From Aliirhizobium wenxiniae (lineage in GTDB: Bacteria > Pseudomonadota > Alphaproteobacteria > Rhizobiales > Rhizobiaceae): a stretch of 64,000 nt of DNA. A program made the position numbers and the translations under genes. The DNA is taken from assembly GCF_019511445.1 (NCBI RefSeq), contig NZ_JAEUAN010000001.1, forward strand, positions 372,001 to 436,000, given 5' to 3'. Shown here piece by piece: positions 1 to 10,664 of this stretch (its first letter is position 1; the number at the start of each line of letters is the position of its first letter). The notes beneath the pieces are model-generated. The model saw nothing but the letters and a program-made list of their open reading frames with translations. It had not been told where the DNA came from and searched no databases.

Positions 1-109
1 CCTGGACGGCAGAAATGTGGACGAAGATATCGGCGCCGCCATTATCTGGCTTGATAAAGCCGAAGCCTTTGTCGGTATTGAAGAATTTTACAGTGCCAGT
101 TTCGGCCAT
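1..109 (-). CDS. cspA: Cold-shock protein, CspA family (3' end outside window)
   Basis: The first 36 residues are visible. They form the start of a cold-shock OB-fold: the nucleic-acid-binding RNP1 motif KGFGFIKPD lies at residues 14-22 and the RNP2 motif DIFVHIS at 27-33. These small proteins bind single-stranded RNA or DNA and act as RNA chaperones or antiterminators. The gene starts at ATG 109-107, with AAGGA seven bases upstream, and runs off the left edge. Rhizobia carry several paralogues, so the exact member is not resolved. A long untranslated leader (see the promoter entry) fits a cold-induced gene. Confidence 0.93.
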   Translation of the reverse strand, partial: MAETGTVKFFNTDKGFGFIKPDNGGADIFVHISAVQ

Positions 110-2045
<1,936 letters not shown>

Positions 2046-2068
2046 GAACGGATTATTCTAATGAAAAC

Positions 2069-2100
2069 AAAAGAGCCCGCCGGAAACGGCGGGCTCTTTT
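2069..2100. terminator. Bidirectional rho-independent terminator
   Basis: A perfect 13-bp stem (AAAAGAGCCCGCC / GGCGGGCTCTTTT) encloses a 6-base loop (GGAAAC) and has A/T tracts on both sides. It lies between the converging aatA and TonB-receptor genes and can serve both. Confidence 0.9.
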
Positions 2101-2118
2101 GTTTGACTTGTGGATGGT

Positions 2119-4605
2119 TCAGAAGCGGCGGCTCAGCGAGATCTTGAAATTGCGGCCCGGCATGGCGGCAATGCCATCGCTGAGATAAGGCTCGTATTTC
2201 TTGTCGAAGATATTGTCGATGCCTGCGTGCAACTCGGTATCCTTCATGAAGCCTTCCTTGGGCGTCCAGTCGAGGAAAATGCCGTGCACGGCATAGCCCG
2301 GGCTTTCCGGTCGTGCATAGGTCGAACCCAGATACTGCCGGTATGGTGTCTTGTCCTGTGCCTTGACGAAGGTACCCTTCCAGCCGAAGGACAGATCCCA
2401 ATCGGGTATCTTTGCCCCGAGCATCACATTGGCCGTGGTCGGTGCCAGATCGTTGATGTAGCTCTTCGGTCCACGAATGTCGTTTACCGCGCCATGTCGC
2501 GTGCCTGTCATCATCGAGAAGCCGAGATCGGCAAACATCCGGTCGTTCTCGTAATGCGTCTGGATTTCGAGGCCGGACGTATAATAGGCGGGAACATTCC
2601 AGTACCAATCCACGCCACTTGCGCCCAAGCCTGACAGGTTCCTGCCGCCAAAGCGCCGCGCTACCGGATTGGTGACGTGGTTGTTGAAGACTGCGACGCG
2701 TGTGGACCAGGTGTCGCCGGACGTCAGTACGTCATCGAAAATGAAATCGGCGCCGAGATTGATCGTGTTGTTGCGTTCGATATCAAGTTCGCGACTGGTG
2801 GCCGGTGCTGTATCTGTGCCTTGAGTGGAATAGAGTTCGTCGATATTGGGCGCGCGCATGGCGTAAGCCCAATCAGCAAACAGGCGAATGTTGGATGTTG
2901 CCGCCCAGGCGAGGCTTACGGCCGGTGTGAAGCCGGAATGATCGACTGCCGAGTAATCGTGGCCGAGTGCCGGATTGTTGTAGCGTGGTGCTGCGTTCGG
3001 CACACCTTCGGAGCGGATCCAGTCGAAGCGCAGCCCCGGTGTCAGCGTCAGGCTGTCTGTCAGGCTGATCGTGTCGCGGACGAAGGCCGATACGGTGTCC
3101 TGCGTGCCTTCCGGCATGTAATTGGGGGCGTAGTGGCCGTAGTTGTATTCAGGCTTCGCAACATTGGCGATGTCGAACATGGAGATATCGCGCTTGTGCG
3201 CGTTGTATTGCAGGCCATAGTTCAGCGAATGGCCAAAGCCGCCAAGATCGAAATCCGAGGTGTTTTCCAATTCGACGTGGATGTCGGAATAGGCTGCCTC
3301 ATTCTCCAAGCCGCCTACGGATGCCGCTGGTTTTTGATCGCCGGGCCGGGTCGCATGCTGGCTCGTCGAGGAATAGCTCACCATGAGATGCGGATTCCAA
3401 AGGTCGCTGTCCCCGTCGTATTTGTAATCAAATGTGGTGGTCAGATCCTTCAGTTCGCGCCATGCCAACCGGCGTCGCAACGCTTCCCTGTAGCCGTATT
3501 TGGTGATGTCACTGGCAATGGGGTCGACCTGTCCGCGGATCGCTGCGACCGGTCCCCAGTTGTTGCTCTCTCCGTAAAGTACCGAGGCCTTGATCTCGTG
3601 GCCATCAAACTCCGCGCCGAACTTGCCCATGCCGGATGTCAGCTTCTCGTCCGAAGCTTGAAAGATCTCGCCGCCGCCGATGCGCATGTCGTCGCTTTTG
3701 CGCCATGTCAGCGAGAGGAGGCCGTCATAGGTGACCGGTGTTCCGAAATCCGAGCGGCCGTAGAGCGCGCCGGTTTCGAGGAATTGCTTGTTGGCCGTCT
3801 GATAGGACGTCTTGCCGTAAAAACCCCAGGTCTGGCCGGGCTTCAGCATGTCGGCGGCATCCTTGCTGTCCATGCGAATGGTGCCGCCGAAGCCGCCATT
3901 GCCATAACGCACCGATGTCGCGCCCTTCTCGATCTCGACGCGTTTGAGCAATTCCGGCTCGACGAAAATGGTGCCCTGGTCGTATTTCTCGAAATTCTTC
4001 GGAGCGCCGTCGAGCAGGATGCGGGTATCGGACTGGCGGGCGAAGCCGCGAATGGCAATGGTCTGGCCCTGCAACCGCACGCCGCCACCCATGGAGACGC
4101 CCGGCGTGTAGTTGACAAGTTCGGGAATGCTTGCCGCCTGCATTCTCGCCATTGTTTCCTTGCCGATCACGGCCTTGCTCGGGTCGCCGCCGCCATAATA
4201 ACTGCCGCCGGTGAGCACGATGGGTTCCAGTGAACTCTGGTCGCCCGATGCGGCGTCTGCACCATTTGCCTTGCTGAGGGTGACCATGGATGTGCCGGAA
4301 TAGCGATATGAGATGCCGGTGCCCGCGAGAAGGCGAGACAGCGCTTCGTCTACCGTCAGATCTCCAGAAACGCCCCGTGTCGGAACACCCTGCGTTATCG
4401 ATGCGTCGAAGGCGATCTGCAGCCCGGCTTGTCCCGCCAAGGCGTTGAGCGCTCTGGTCAATGTGCCAGCCGGAACGTTGAGCGAAATGGTAGTGGCCTG
4501 CTGGGCGCGAGCGACTTCGATCGTCGAAAACAATGCGGCGCCGCTTAACAGAACGGCAAATAGCTGGGTTTGTCTGCGCATGCGAGGTCTTGCTGAATGT
4601 GTCAT
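2119..4605 (-). CDS. TonB-dependent outer-membrane receptor with N-terminal signalling (STN) domain
   Basis: An 828-residue outer-membrane transporter. Residues 1 to about 34 are a signal peptide ending VARAQ. Residues about 40-110 are a secretin/TonB short N-terminal (STN) domain, as in FecA and HasR, which passes a substrate signal to the inner-membrane anti-sigma factor. A plug (about 135-250, with VEIEKGATSVRYGNGGFGG) and a beta-barrel ending in FKISLSRRF follow. MRAPNIDELY and the C-terminal DNIFDKKYEPYLSDG resemble the haem/haemoglobin receptor family, but the usual FRAP and NPNL motifs are only partly kept (MRAP, NNTI), so haem versus siderophore is undecided. GGGGGC precedes the ATG. 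FecR and FecI genes lie directly upstream on the same strand, 85 bases away. Confidence 0.88.
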   Translation of the reverse strand: MTHSARPRMRRQTQLFAVLLSGAALFSTIEVARAQQATTISLNVPAGTLTRALNALAGQAGLQIAFDASITQGVPTRGVSGDLTVDEALSRLLAGTGISYRYSGTSMVTLSKANGADAASGDQSSLEPIVLTGGSYYGGGDPSKAVIGKETMARMQAASIPELVNYTPGVSMGGGVRLQGQTIAIRGFARQSDTRILLDGAPKNFEKYDQGTIFVEPELLKRVEIEKGATSVRYGNGGFGGTIRMDSKDAADMLKPGQTWGFYGKTSYQTANKQFLETGALYGRSDFGTPVTYDGLLSLTWRKSDDMRIGGGEIFQASDEKLTSGMGKFGAEFDGHEIKASVLYGESNNWGPVAAIRGQVDPIASDITKYGYREALRRRLAWRELKDLTTTFDYKYDGDSDLWNPHLMVSYSSTSQHATRPGDQKPAASVGGLENEAAYSDIHVELENTSDFDLGGFGHSLNYGLQYNAHKRDISMFDIANVAKPEYNYGHYAPNYMPEGTQDTVSAFVRDTISLTDSLTLTPGLRFDWIRSEGVPNAAPRYNNPALGHDYSAVDHSGFTPAVSLAWAATSNIRLFADWAYAMRAPNIDELYSTQGTDTAPATSRELDIERNNTINLGADFIFDDVLTSGDTWSTRVAVFNNHVTNPVARRFGGRNLSGLGASGVDWYWNVPAYYTSGLEIQTHYENDRMFADLGFSMMTGTRHGAVNDIRGPKSYINDLAPTTANVMLGAKIPDWDLSFGWKGTFVKAQDKTPYRQYLGSTYARPESPGYAVHGIFLDWTPKEGFMKDTELHAGIDNIFDKKYEPYLSDGIAAMPGRNFKISLSRRF

Positions 4606-4690
4606 TTGCCCCCGGACCTGTCCGTTAAAATGTGGTTCTGCCGGGTTGACGGACGGAGACCCGATTTTGGGACAGGCTGGCGAAAAAAAA

Positions 4691-5644
4691 TTATTGGCGC
4701 AGTATCGTCAGATACGGACTGAGGCGGGTAATCCTGATGCCGATCGCATTTGCAAAGGCGTCCAGTGCCGCGTCCGGTTGCTTGAGATCGAGGCTTCCCG
4801 AGATTTTTCTGTTGGCGAGATCTGACTGGGGGATGATGATCCGGCCGGGAACGTAACGATCGATCTGTTCCACCACCGACGATAGCGGTCTGTCTTCGAA
4901 GATGATGCGGCCCTGCCGCCAGGCCGTTGCCGCTTCGATATCCGCCACCTCCGGCGCGTGAAGGCGGCCGTCCGGATCGTAGGAAATCTGCTGGCCTTCA
5001 AAGAGGCGGTGCGCGCGACCGCCATCTTCGGAAGCCACCATGACGGCATGCTCCGTGACAACCACTTTCGTATCCTGCTCTGTGAGGTTGATGTCGAAGG
5101 CGGTGCCGAGAGCGGTTGTCGTGCCTTTGTTTGCCTCCACGACGAAGGGGCGTGTCGCATCCGCCGCAACCTGGAAAAAGGCTTCTCCACGCAGCAGTTT
5201 TATCCGTCGCTCGCCCGGCGTCAGGTGGATGGCGATTGCGGATTCGGCATTCATTTCGACGGTGGAACCATCCGCCAGCGTTATCGTTCGCGGCTCGCCC
5301 GTTGCGGTGATGATATCGGCTCGCAGGCGCATGGGGCCGTCGGCCAGGGTGAAAGCTATGGAACCGCCCAAAAGCAGCAGCAGGAGTGCGGCGACGTTGC
5401 GCCGTCGCATCAATGGCTTGTGGGCCGCGTTCTGGGCGAAGTCGAGGTCGCTGGTGAGGAGGTGGCTCGCATCGCCCATTGCGCGGCGCGCCCGGTCATA
5501 AACGACAGCTCTTGCCGGATCTTCAGCCAGCCAATGCTGAAAACGCGCCTGCAGCGCGGTATCTTCAGGATCTTCCTGAAGCCGCAGCATCCAGTCGACA
5601 GCCTGTGCGCGCAGTTTCTTGTCGTTTGCCTTTGTGTCTTCCAT
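4691..5644 (-). CDS. FecR-family transmembrane anti-sigma factor
   Basis: A 317-residue single-pass inner-membrane regulator. A cytoplasmic N-terminal DUF4880-like helix region binds the sigma factor (VDWMLRLQEDPEDT, then FQHWLAEDPARAVVYDRA). A hydrophobic segment follows at about 82-100. The periplasmic FecR domain (ITLADGSTVEMNAESAI, LLRGEAFFQV) comes next, and a C-terminal STN-like repeat after it. In the Fec pathway this protein relays a signal from the receptor STN domain to the sigma factor. ATG 5644 lies two bases after the sigma stop codon. An upstream in-frame start at 5677 would add 11 residues and overlap the sigma gene, which seems less likely. Confidence 0.88.
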   Translation of the reverse strand: MEDTKANDKKLRAQAVDWMLRLQEDPEDTALQARFQHWLAEDPARAVVYDRARRAMGDASHLLTSDLDFAQNAAHKPLMRRRNVAALLLLLLGGSIAFTLADGPMRLRADIITATGEPRTITLADGSTVEMNAESAIAIHLTPGERRIKLLRGEAFFQVAADATRPFVVEANKGTTTALGTAFDINLTEQDTKVVVTEHAVMVASEDGGRAHRLFEGQQISYDPDGRLHAPEVADIEAATAWRQGRIIFEDRPLSSVVEQIDRYVPGRIIIPQSDLANRKISGSLDLKQPDAALDAFANAIGIRITRLSPYLTILRQ

Positions 5645-5646
5645 GC

Positions 5647-6207
5647 TCAGAGCGTGTCTTCCAGCCGGTCCAGGCAATGGAGATACGCTTTTCGCAAATG
5701 GCGGTCGACCATGTTGCGGCTGATTTTCATGCGTTCGGCAATCTCGTCGGCCGAAAGCCTGCCGACGCGGCTGGCAATGAAGACGCGCCGTCGCTGCAGC
5801 GACATTTCCATGATCGCCGCCTTCAATATGGTCAGCCGATGTTCCAGATCCATTGCATGATCCGGGGATGCGATCGGCGCACTGACGGCCAGCGCTTCCT
5901 GCTCCGTTCCCGAGAACAGGCAGGATTCGAAACGTTCCCGGCGAAAACGGTCGATGCCGAGATTGATGCAGGCCCGTATCAGGAAGGCCTTCAGTGACGC
6001 CTTGTTTTCGAGAACGTCATGCCGTGGGCGCAGGCGAATGTAGATGTCGTGAACGATTTCCTGCGCGTTTGCAGGGCTATGTCCGCGCCGGCGCACGCTG
6101 CCGCAGAGCTCGTCATAATAGGCAAGAATAGCCCGATCCAGCAGCGGGTTGTCGCTGGCCGAAGAAGCATACTCATTTGCGAGGGAGGCGCTGAAAGGCG
6201 CTGTCAT
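5647..6207 (-). CDS. ECF RNA polymerase sigma factor, FecI type
   Basis: A 186-residue ECF sigma factor. Region 2 is at about residues 30-95 (LAYYDELCGSVRRRG, AQEIVHDIYIRL, LKAFLIRACINLGIDRFRR). Region 4 is at about 125-180, with a helix-turn-helix in LSADEIAERMKISRNMVDRHL. It is first in a three-gene operon with its anti-sigma FecR and the STN-containing receptor, the standard cell-surface-signalling layout, so it probably directs transcription of the receptor. A candidate iron-responsive IRO box lies 75 bases upstream of its ATG. Confidence 0.9.
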   Translation of the reverse strand: MTAPFSASLANEYASSASDNPLLDRAILAYYDELCGSVRRRGHSPANAQEIVHDIYIRLRPRHDVLENKASLKAFLIRACINLGIDRFRRERFESCLFSGTEQEALAVSAPIASPDHAMDLEHRLTILKAAIMEMSLQRRRVFIASRVGRLSADEIAERMKISRNMVDRHLRKAYLHCLDRLEDTL

Positions 6208-6281
6208 GACAGTCTCGGATATGGGGCCGAAGGGTGGTTCGACTGTCTCTTAGAGGAGGGAAAAAACGATTGCAACAAATA

Positions 6282-6296
6282 TGATTAATTTTGTCA
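6282..6296 (-). promoter_or_regulatory. Candidate RirA iron-responsive operator (IRO box)
   Basis: The sequence TGATTAATTTTGTCA matches the rhizobial IRO-box consensus TGA-N9-TCA bound by RirA, the iron-sulfur repressor that takes the place of Fur in rhizobia. It lies 75-89 bases upstream of the FecI-type sigma start, where a repressor of that operon should bind. The motif is short, so chance occurrence is possible; placement before an iron-uptake regulator is the main support. Confidence 0.5.
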
Positions 6297-6331
6297 TGTT
6301 TATTGCGGGCCGAGAGATGGCCGCGATTTTG

Positions 6332-6366
6332 TCGGCACCGGGCAACAGGCTGTCGTCCGGTGCCGA
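6332..6366 (-). terminator. Stem-loop after the sugar dehydrogenase gene
   Basis: A perfect 10-bp inverted repeat (TCGGCACCGG / CCGGTGCCGA) with a 15-base loop starts 9 bases beyond the stop codon of the minus-strand gene. There is no clear T tract, so it may be an mRNA 3' stabiliser or a weak terminator rather than a classical intrinsic terminator. Confidence 0.4.
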
Positions 6367-6374
6367 AGTTCGCA

Positions 6375-7604
6375 TCAGGATTTGGTGAGCCTGACAATGG
6401 TGGAGCCGCCGCCGCCCCGTTGTTCGGTGACGGCATAGACGGCGCCGTCCGGTCCGACCTTCACGTCACGGATGCGGGCATCGAGCGGAACCCGCTCTTC
6501 ATAAGCGACCTTGTCACCATCCATGTGAAGGACGACGATGCCCTGGCTGACGAGGCCGCCGACCAGGAAGGCGCCTTTCCATTCGGGGATGGCGTCGCTG
6601 TCATAAAAAGCCATGCCGGAGGGAGCGATCACCGGATCCCAATAATAGACCGGCTGTTCTGTCTCTGCGTTTTGCGTGATGCCGTCGCCGACCTTGCTGC
6701 CGCTATATTCGACGCCATAGGTCACTTCCGGCCAGCCATAGTTCTTGCCCGCCTCCGGGCGGTTCAGCTCGTCGCCGCCGCGCGGGCCGTGCTCGACAGT
6801 CCAGAGCCGTCCCTGACCATCAAGCGTGGCCGACTGCATGTTGCGATGGCCAAGGCTCCATATTTCGGGCTGGGCGCCTTCGGTGCTGACAAAGGGGTTG
6901 TCGGGCAGCGCTTTGCCTGAAGCATCGATGCGGAAGACCTTGCCGAGACCGCTGGCGAGATCCTGTGCCTGGACGCGCGGTTGGCGATCCGACCGCTCGC
7001 CGACAGTCACATAGAGTTCGTTATTTGGCCCGAAGACCAGCCGTGAGCCGAAATGCTTGTTGCCGTCATAGGTGGGCATCTGGCGGAAGATGACGCTGAG
7101 GTTTTCCAGCCGGCCGCCGCCATTATCGTCAGGAACGAGCTTGGCCGAGGCGACCGATGTGCCGTTTCCGTCGGAGCGGGGTTCTGAGAAGGAAAAGAAG
7201 ATCATGCCGGATGTGGCGTAGTCGGGCGCAAGTGCAACATCGAGCAATCCGCCCTGGCCGCCGAAGGCCACCTCGGGCACGCCTGTGATTGCCGGGCCGG
7301 CATCGCCTTCCTCAGAGACGATATGCATCGCTCCCTGCTTGGCAGTCACCAGCATGCGACCGTCCGGCAGGAATTCCATCGCCCATATATGCGGCAGATC
7401 TTCGGCAATCACTTCCGTGGCGATCTTCGGGATGGATGCCGGTTGCGGTGCGCGCGTCTGATTTTCGAAAACGGGTTTCTGATTTGGGGCGTTGGCGCGC
7501 TTCGTTTCGGCGGGTTGCCCGCCCGTGTCCTGAGCGAAGGTGGGAGTGGAGATGAGTGCGGATGAAATTGCGGAACAGGCGATCAGGAGGCTTAGGCGTT
7601 TCAT
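6375..7604 (-). CDS. Periplasmic PQQ-dependent aldose sugar dehydrogenase (YliI/Asd family)
   Basis: A 409-residue six-bladed beta-propeller of the soluble glucose/sorbosone dehydrogenase family, which oxidises aldose sugars with PQQ as cofactor. Residues 1-25 are a signal peptide ending STPTFAQ, so the enzyme acts in the periplasm. Recognisable propeller motifs are WAMEFLPDGRMLVT, GGQGGLLDVALAPDY, the calcium/PQQ-site segment VEHGPRGGDELNRPEAG, and the C-terminal VGPDGAVYAVTEQRGGG. ATG 7604 was preferred over the upstream in-frame start at 7679 because GGGAGA lies just before it and the signal peptide then begins normally. No PQQ synthesis genes are nearby, so the active form depends on cofactor supply elsewhere. 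Confidence 0.85.
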   Translation of the reverse strand: MKRLSLLIACSAISSALISTPTFAQDTGGQPAETKRANAPNQKPVFENQTRAPQPASIPKIATEVIAEDLPHIWAMEFLPDGRMLVTAKQGAMHIVSEEGDAGPAITGVPEVAFGGQGGLLDVALAPDYATSGMIFFSFSEPRSDGNGTSVASAKLVPDDNGGGRLENLSVIFRQMPTYDGNKHFGSRLVFGPNNELYVTVGERSDRQPRVQAQDLASGLGKVFRIDASGKALPDNPFVSTEGAQPEIWSLGHRNMQSATLDGQGRLWTVEHGPRGGDELNRPEAGKNYGWPEVTYGVEYSGSKVGDGITQNAETEQPVYYWDPVIAPSGMAFYDSDAIPEWKGAFLVGGLVSQGIVVLHMDGDKVAYEERVPLDARIRDVKVGPDGAVYAVTEQRGGGGSTIVRLTKS

Positions 7605-7770
7605 TCTATCTCCCTTCGAAATCGATATCGCAATGCAGATAGGGTGCTGAGGCAAAAGAACCGAACACAGGTCGATCAAGTTTAGTTTATGGCTTTGGAC
7701 GATGGGGCAGGGCAGTTGAGAGATTGAATCCGGAAATCTTTCGAGGAGATTGATACTGTTCTGTTTTTTG

Positions 7771-8925
7771 TCATAGTCCGAGGACGGTCAGCATGACGAA
7801 GGTGGCGAAAAGCACGAAATGCGTCATCCCCTCTATGGCGTTGGTCTGTCCGTCATTCAGATTGATCGCCGCGACGATGAGGGTAATCGCCACCATGACC
7901 GTCTGGACCGGTGTCATCGCCATGATGAAGGGCTGGCCGGTATAAAGCGCGATCGCCTCCATCACCGGCACAGTCAGGATGACGGTCGAGAGCGAGGCTC
8001 CCATGGCGATGTTGACGACTGATTGCATGCGGTTCTTCAAAGCGGCACGAAGCGCAGTCAGAATTTCGGGTGCCGCCGAGATCGACGCGACGATGACGGC
8101 CATCAGGGCAGGTGGAGCGCCGGTCCCCTCCAGTCCTTCGTTGAGGAAGGCGGACATGAATTCGGCAAGGAAGCCGATGATCAGTACGCCGATGAGAATG
8201 ACGGCAATGGAGACGGTGGCAGATTCGTGTTCCGCTTCCGTCTGTACCAGCGGCTTCGACTGTGGCTTTTCCGCTGTGGCGGAAGGGCTTGTGCCCGAAG
8301 CTGTTGGGGCTGGGGCCGCAGCGGCGGTTTGGCTGCGATAACTGTAGCTGAAGAAATAGCTATGGGTGCCGACCTGCATCTTGAGGAACAGGGCATAGAG
8401 CGCAATCATCGCGAAGATGGTGAAGGCGGAATAATAATGCCATTTGGCTTCCGGAATGAATTCCGGGACGATCATCGATATGCCCATGGCCGTCAGGATC
8501 ATGGCGCTGTAAGTGCGGCTCGAGTCATCGTTATAGGGTTGTTCGCCGTGCCTCAGGCCGCCGAGAAGAGCCGCAAGCCCGATGATGCCGTTGATATCCA
8601 GCATGACTGCCGAATAGATCGTATCGCGCACCAGCGTCGGCGAACTGCTGCTGCCCATCATGATCGCAAGGATCAGCACTTCCACGGCAACGGCGGAGAG
8701 GGTGAGGATCATCGTGCCATAGGGATCGCCAACCTTGTGGGCCAGTATTTCGGCATGATGGGCGACACGGGTGGATGCCATGACGATGACGACGATCAGG
8801 GCACAGGCTGCGATCATCGACACGAACTGTCCCTGTTCCAGGAGCGTATGCTCGAACAGGAAGGACAGGACCGCGAACGCGAGTGCCACGAGCAGAAAGC
8901 TCTCCTGTTTCAAAAGTGACATCAT
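7771..8925 (-). CDS. chaA: Calcium/proton (or sodium/proton) antiporter, ChaA family
   Basis: A 384-residue inner-membrane protein of the CaCA superfamily with two homologous halves. The first alpha repeat contains GDPYGTMILTLSAVAVEVLI; the second contains AVIVASISAAPEILTALRAA. The acidic residues in these repeats (E in VEVL and in APEIL) form the ion path in the family. Between the halves is a hydrophilic loop rich in Ala, Pro, Ser and Thr (about residues 200-235) facing the cytoplasm. The protein exports Ca2+ or Na+ in exchange for protons. ATG 8925 and 8922 are both possible. It precedes the sugar dehydrogenase by 166 bases with no obvious functional link. Confidence 0.88.
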   Translation of the reverse strand: MMSLLKQESFLLVALAFAVLSFLFEHTLLEQGQFVSMIAACALIVVIVMASTRVAHHAEILAHKVGDPYGTMILTLSAVAVEVLILAIMMGSSSSPTLVRDTIYSAVMLDINGIIGLAALLGGLRHGEQPYNDDSSRTYSAMILTAMGISMIVPEFIPEAKWHYYSAFTIFAMIALYALFLKMQVGTHSYFFSYSYRSQTAAAAPAPTASGTSPSATAEKPQSKPLVQTEAEHESATVSIAVILIGVLIIGFLAEFMSAFLNEGLEGTGAPPALMAVIVASISAAPEILTALRAALKNRMQSVVNIAMGASLSTVILTVPVMEAIALYTGQPFIMAMTPVQTVMVAITLIVAAINLNDGQTNAIEGMTHFVLFATFVMLTVLGL

Positions 8926-9146
8926 CGCGACCGTGCTCCTGTTGATGGACGTGATCTAACGCTGCGATGCAGGGCATCAAGCGCCCTTTGCCACGGGGGC
9001 GGGCATTTGCGCTATTTGGACGATAATGCCATTATTTCTTTCGTGGCCTGGAACTCTGCGACGGTCTTTCGCATCTTCACCACGGTGCCGTAAGCGGAGA
9101 GACTTTCCGATGTGTGTTGTAATGCGGCCACGCGTAAGGAGGAACT

Positions 9147-9416
9147 ATGACCAAGGTCGTTTACAAGATCGTGCCGCATGACGGCGGTTGGGCCTATCGT
9201 CTCGGCGACGTTTTCTCCGAGACTTTTCCGAGCCGCTCGGATGCGCTGCAGGCAGCCCGCATCGTGGCGGCGGAACAGCAAGTCGGTGGCGAACCGGAAG
9301 AGATAAGCTGGCAGGACGACAAGGGCGTCTGGCACAGCGAGCATAGCGACGGAGGCGACCGGCCGGAGGCAGAAGTGCAGGACGGCGACGGCGAGCAAGT
9401 TGGTGCCCGTTCGTAG
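9147..9416 (+). CDS. Small DUF2188 protein
   Basis: An 89-residue soluble protein. Residues 4-65 resemble DUF2188: a two-strand start (YKIVPHDGGWAYRLGDVFSETF), a helix (SRSDALQAARIVAAEQQ) and a final strand pair (ISWQDDKGVWHSEHS). The tail is acidic. A strong ribosome site, AAGGAGGA, lies five bases before ATG 9147, which makes this strand much more convincing than the overlapping minus-strand frame. Function unknown; the gene stands alone between two minus-strand genes. Confidence 0.8.
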   Translation: MTKVVYKIVPHDGGWAYRLGDVFSETFPSRSDALQAARIVAAEQQVGGEPEEISWQDDKGVWHSEHSDGGDRPEAEVQDGDGEQVGARS

Positions 9417-9459
9417 ATGTCAGCCTGACGTGCCGCAAAAATTCTGCCTTTAGGCGCAA

Positions 9460-9478
9460 GGGCCGCATCATGCGGCCC
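9460..9478. terminator. Short stem-loop between converging genes
   Basis: GGGCCGCA-TCA-TGCGGCCC forms an 8-bp hairpin with a three-base loop, between the stop codons of the DUF2188 gene and the OYE gene. No T tract follows on either strand, so termination is only suggested. Confidence 0.4.
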
Positions 9479-9495
9479 CGGCAGTTCCTATCATT

Positions 9496-10617
9496 TCAGG
9501 CGGCGGTGTCGAGAACGGGATAATCGGTATAGCCCTTGGCGCCGCCACCGTAGAAGGTGGTGTTATCCGGTGCGTTCAACGGCGCATTCGCCTTGAAGCG
9601 GGCAACCAGATCGGCGTTGGCGATGAACAGCTTGCCGAAGGCAACGGCATCCGCGTAACCGCTCTCAACAGCCTGTTCGGCCGTCTCCTTGTCATAGCCG
9701 TTATTGACCAGCCACGCGCCCGTGCCGCCAGCTTTGCGGTAGATGTCCTTCAGCTCCTTGTAATCGAACGGCTTGCCGCCCTGGGTGAAGTTGCGATCTC
9801 CACCGGTTGCGCCTTCGATGACGTGGATGAAGGATAGGCCACGCGAGCCGAGCTTCTCGACAAGGTGGTTGAATACTGCCTGGGGCTGGCTCTCCGAAAT
9901 GCCGTTGGCGGGCGTGACCGGGGAGAGGCGAATACCGACACGACCTGCGCCGATTTCGCTCGCAACGGCATCAACGACTTCGAGAGCGAAGCGAGTGCGG
10001 TTTTCGATGGAACCGCCATATTCGTCGGTACGCTGGTTTGCGCCGTCCTTCAGGAACTGGTCGATCAGGTAGCCGTTTGCGCCATGAATTTCCACTCCGT
10101 CGAAGCCGGCGTCGATTGCTGCGCGGGCGCCCTTGGCGTAGTCGGCAACAATGCCTGCGATTTCGGCCGTTTCCAGCGCACGTGGAGCCGAGGTTTCGGC
10201 GAAAGCGCCATTGCCGTTCTCATCGATGATGTAGGTCTTGCCGCCGGCCGGGATTGCCGAAGGGGCGACGGGGGCAGCACCATTCGGCTGCAACGAGACA
10301 TGCGACACGCGGCCGACATGCCAGATCTGGGTGACGATCTTGCCGCCCTTCTTGTGAACGTCATCCGTTACCTTCTTCCAGCCTGCGACGGCTTCGGGAA
10401 GGTAGAGGCCCGGGACATCGGCATAACCCTGGCCTTGCTGCGTTACCGGCGTGCCTTCGGTGATCAGAAGGCCGGCCGAAGCACGCTGTTCGTAATAGGC
10501 TGCATTGAGATCATTGGGGATCGCCTTGGGCGAGCGGTTGCGCGTCAGGGGCGCCATGACAATCCTGTTTGCCAATTCGATGTCACCAAACTTCACCGGG
10601 TCGAAGAGTGTCGTCAT
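9496..10617 (-). CDS. nemA: Old Yellow Enzyme family alkene reductase (NemA-like)
   Basis: A 373-residue FMN-dependent TIM-barrel oxidoreductase that uses NAD(P)H to reduce activated C=C bonds of maleimides and enones, and often nitro-compounds or nitrate esters. Diagnostic segments are MAPLTRNRSP at the N-terminus, QIWHVGRVSH, the catalytic-site HGANGYLIDQFL (about residue 183) and the FMN-binding C-terminal VAFGKLFIANADLV. AAGGAC precedes the ATG. It lies 47 bases downstream of an ArsR regulator on the same strand, so it is probably the regulator's target and protects against electrophiles. Confidence 0.92.
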   Translation of the reverse strand: MTTLFDPVKFGDIELANRIVMAPLTRNRSPKAIPNDLNAAYYEQRASAGLLITEGTPVTQQGQGYADVPGLYLPEAVAGWKKVTDDVHKKGGKIVTQIWHVGRVSHVSLQPNGAAPVAPSAIPAGGKTYIIDENGNGAFAETSAPRALETAEIAGIVADYAKGARAAIDAGFDGVEIHGANGYLIDQFLKDGANQRTDEYGGSIENRTRFALEVVDAVASEIGAGRVGIRLSPVTPANGISESQPQAVFNHLVEKLGSRGLSFIHVIEGATGGDRNFTQGGKPFDYKELKDIYRKAGGTGAWLVNNGYDKETAEQAVESGYADAVAFGKLFIANADLVARFKANAPLNAPDNTTFYGGGAKGYTDYPVLDTAA

Positions 10618-10664
10618 TGTGGAAGTCCTTTTGCCTTTGGCTGGGGAAGGGGAGGAGGTCTGGG

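Noticed and set aside
2677..4233. 518-residue frame opposite the TonB receptor
   Set aside because: Antisense shadow of the receptor gene in GC-rich DNA; no ribosome site or recognisable family.
9012..9398. Minus-strand frame over the DUF2188 gene
   Set aside because: The plus-strand gene has an excellent AAGGAGGA site and a domain match; this frame has neither.
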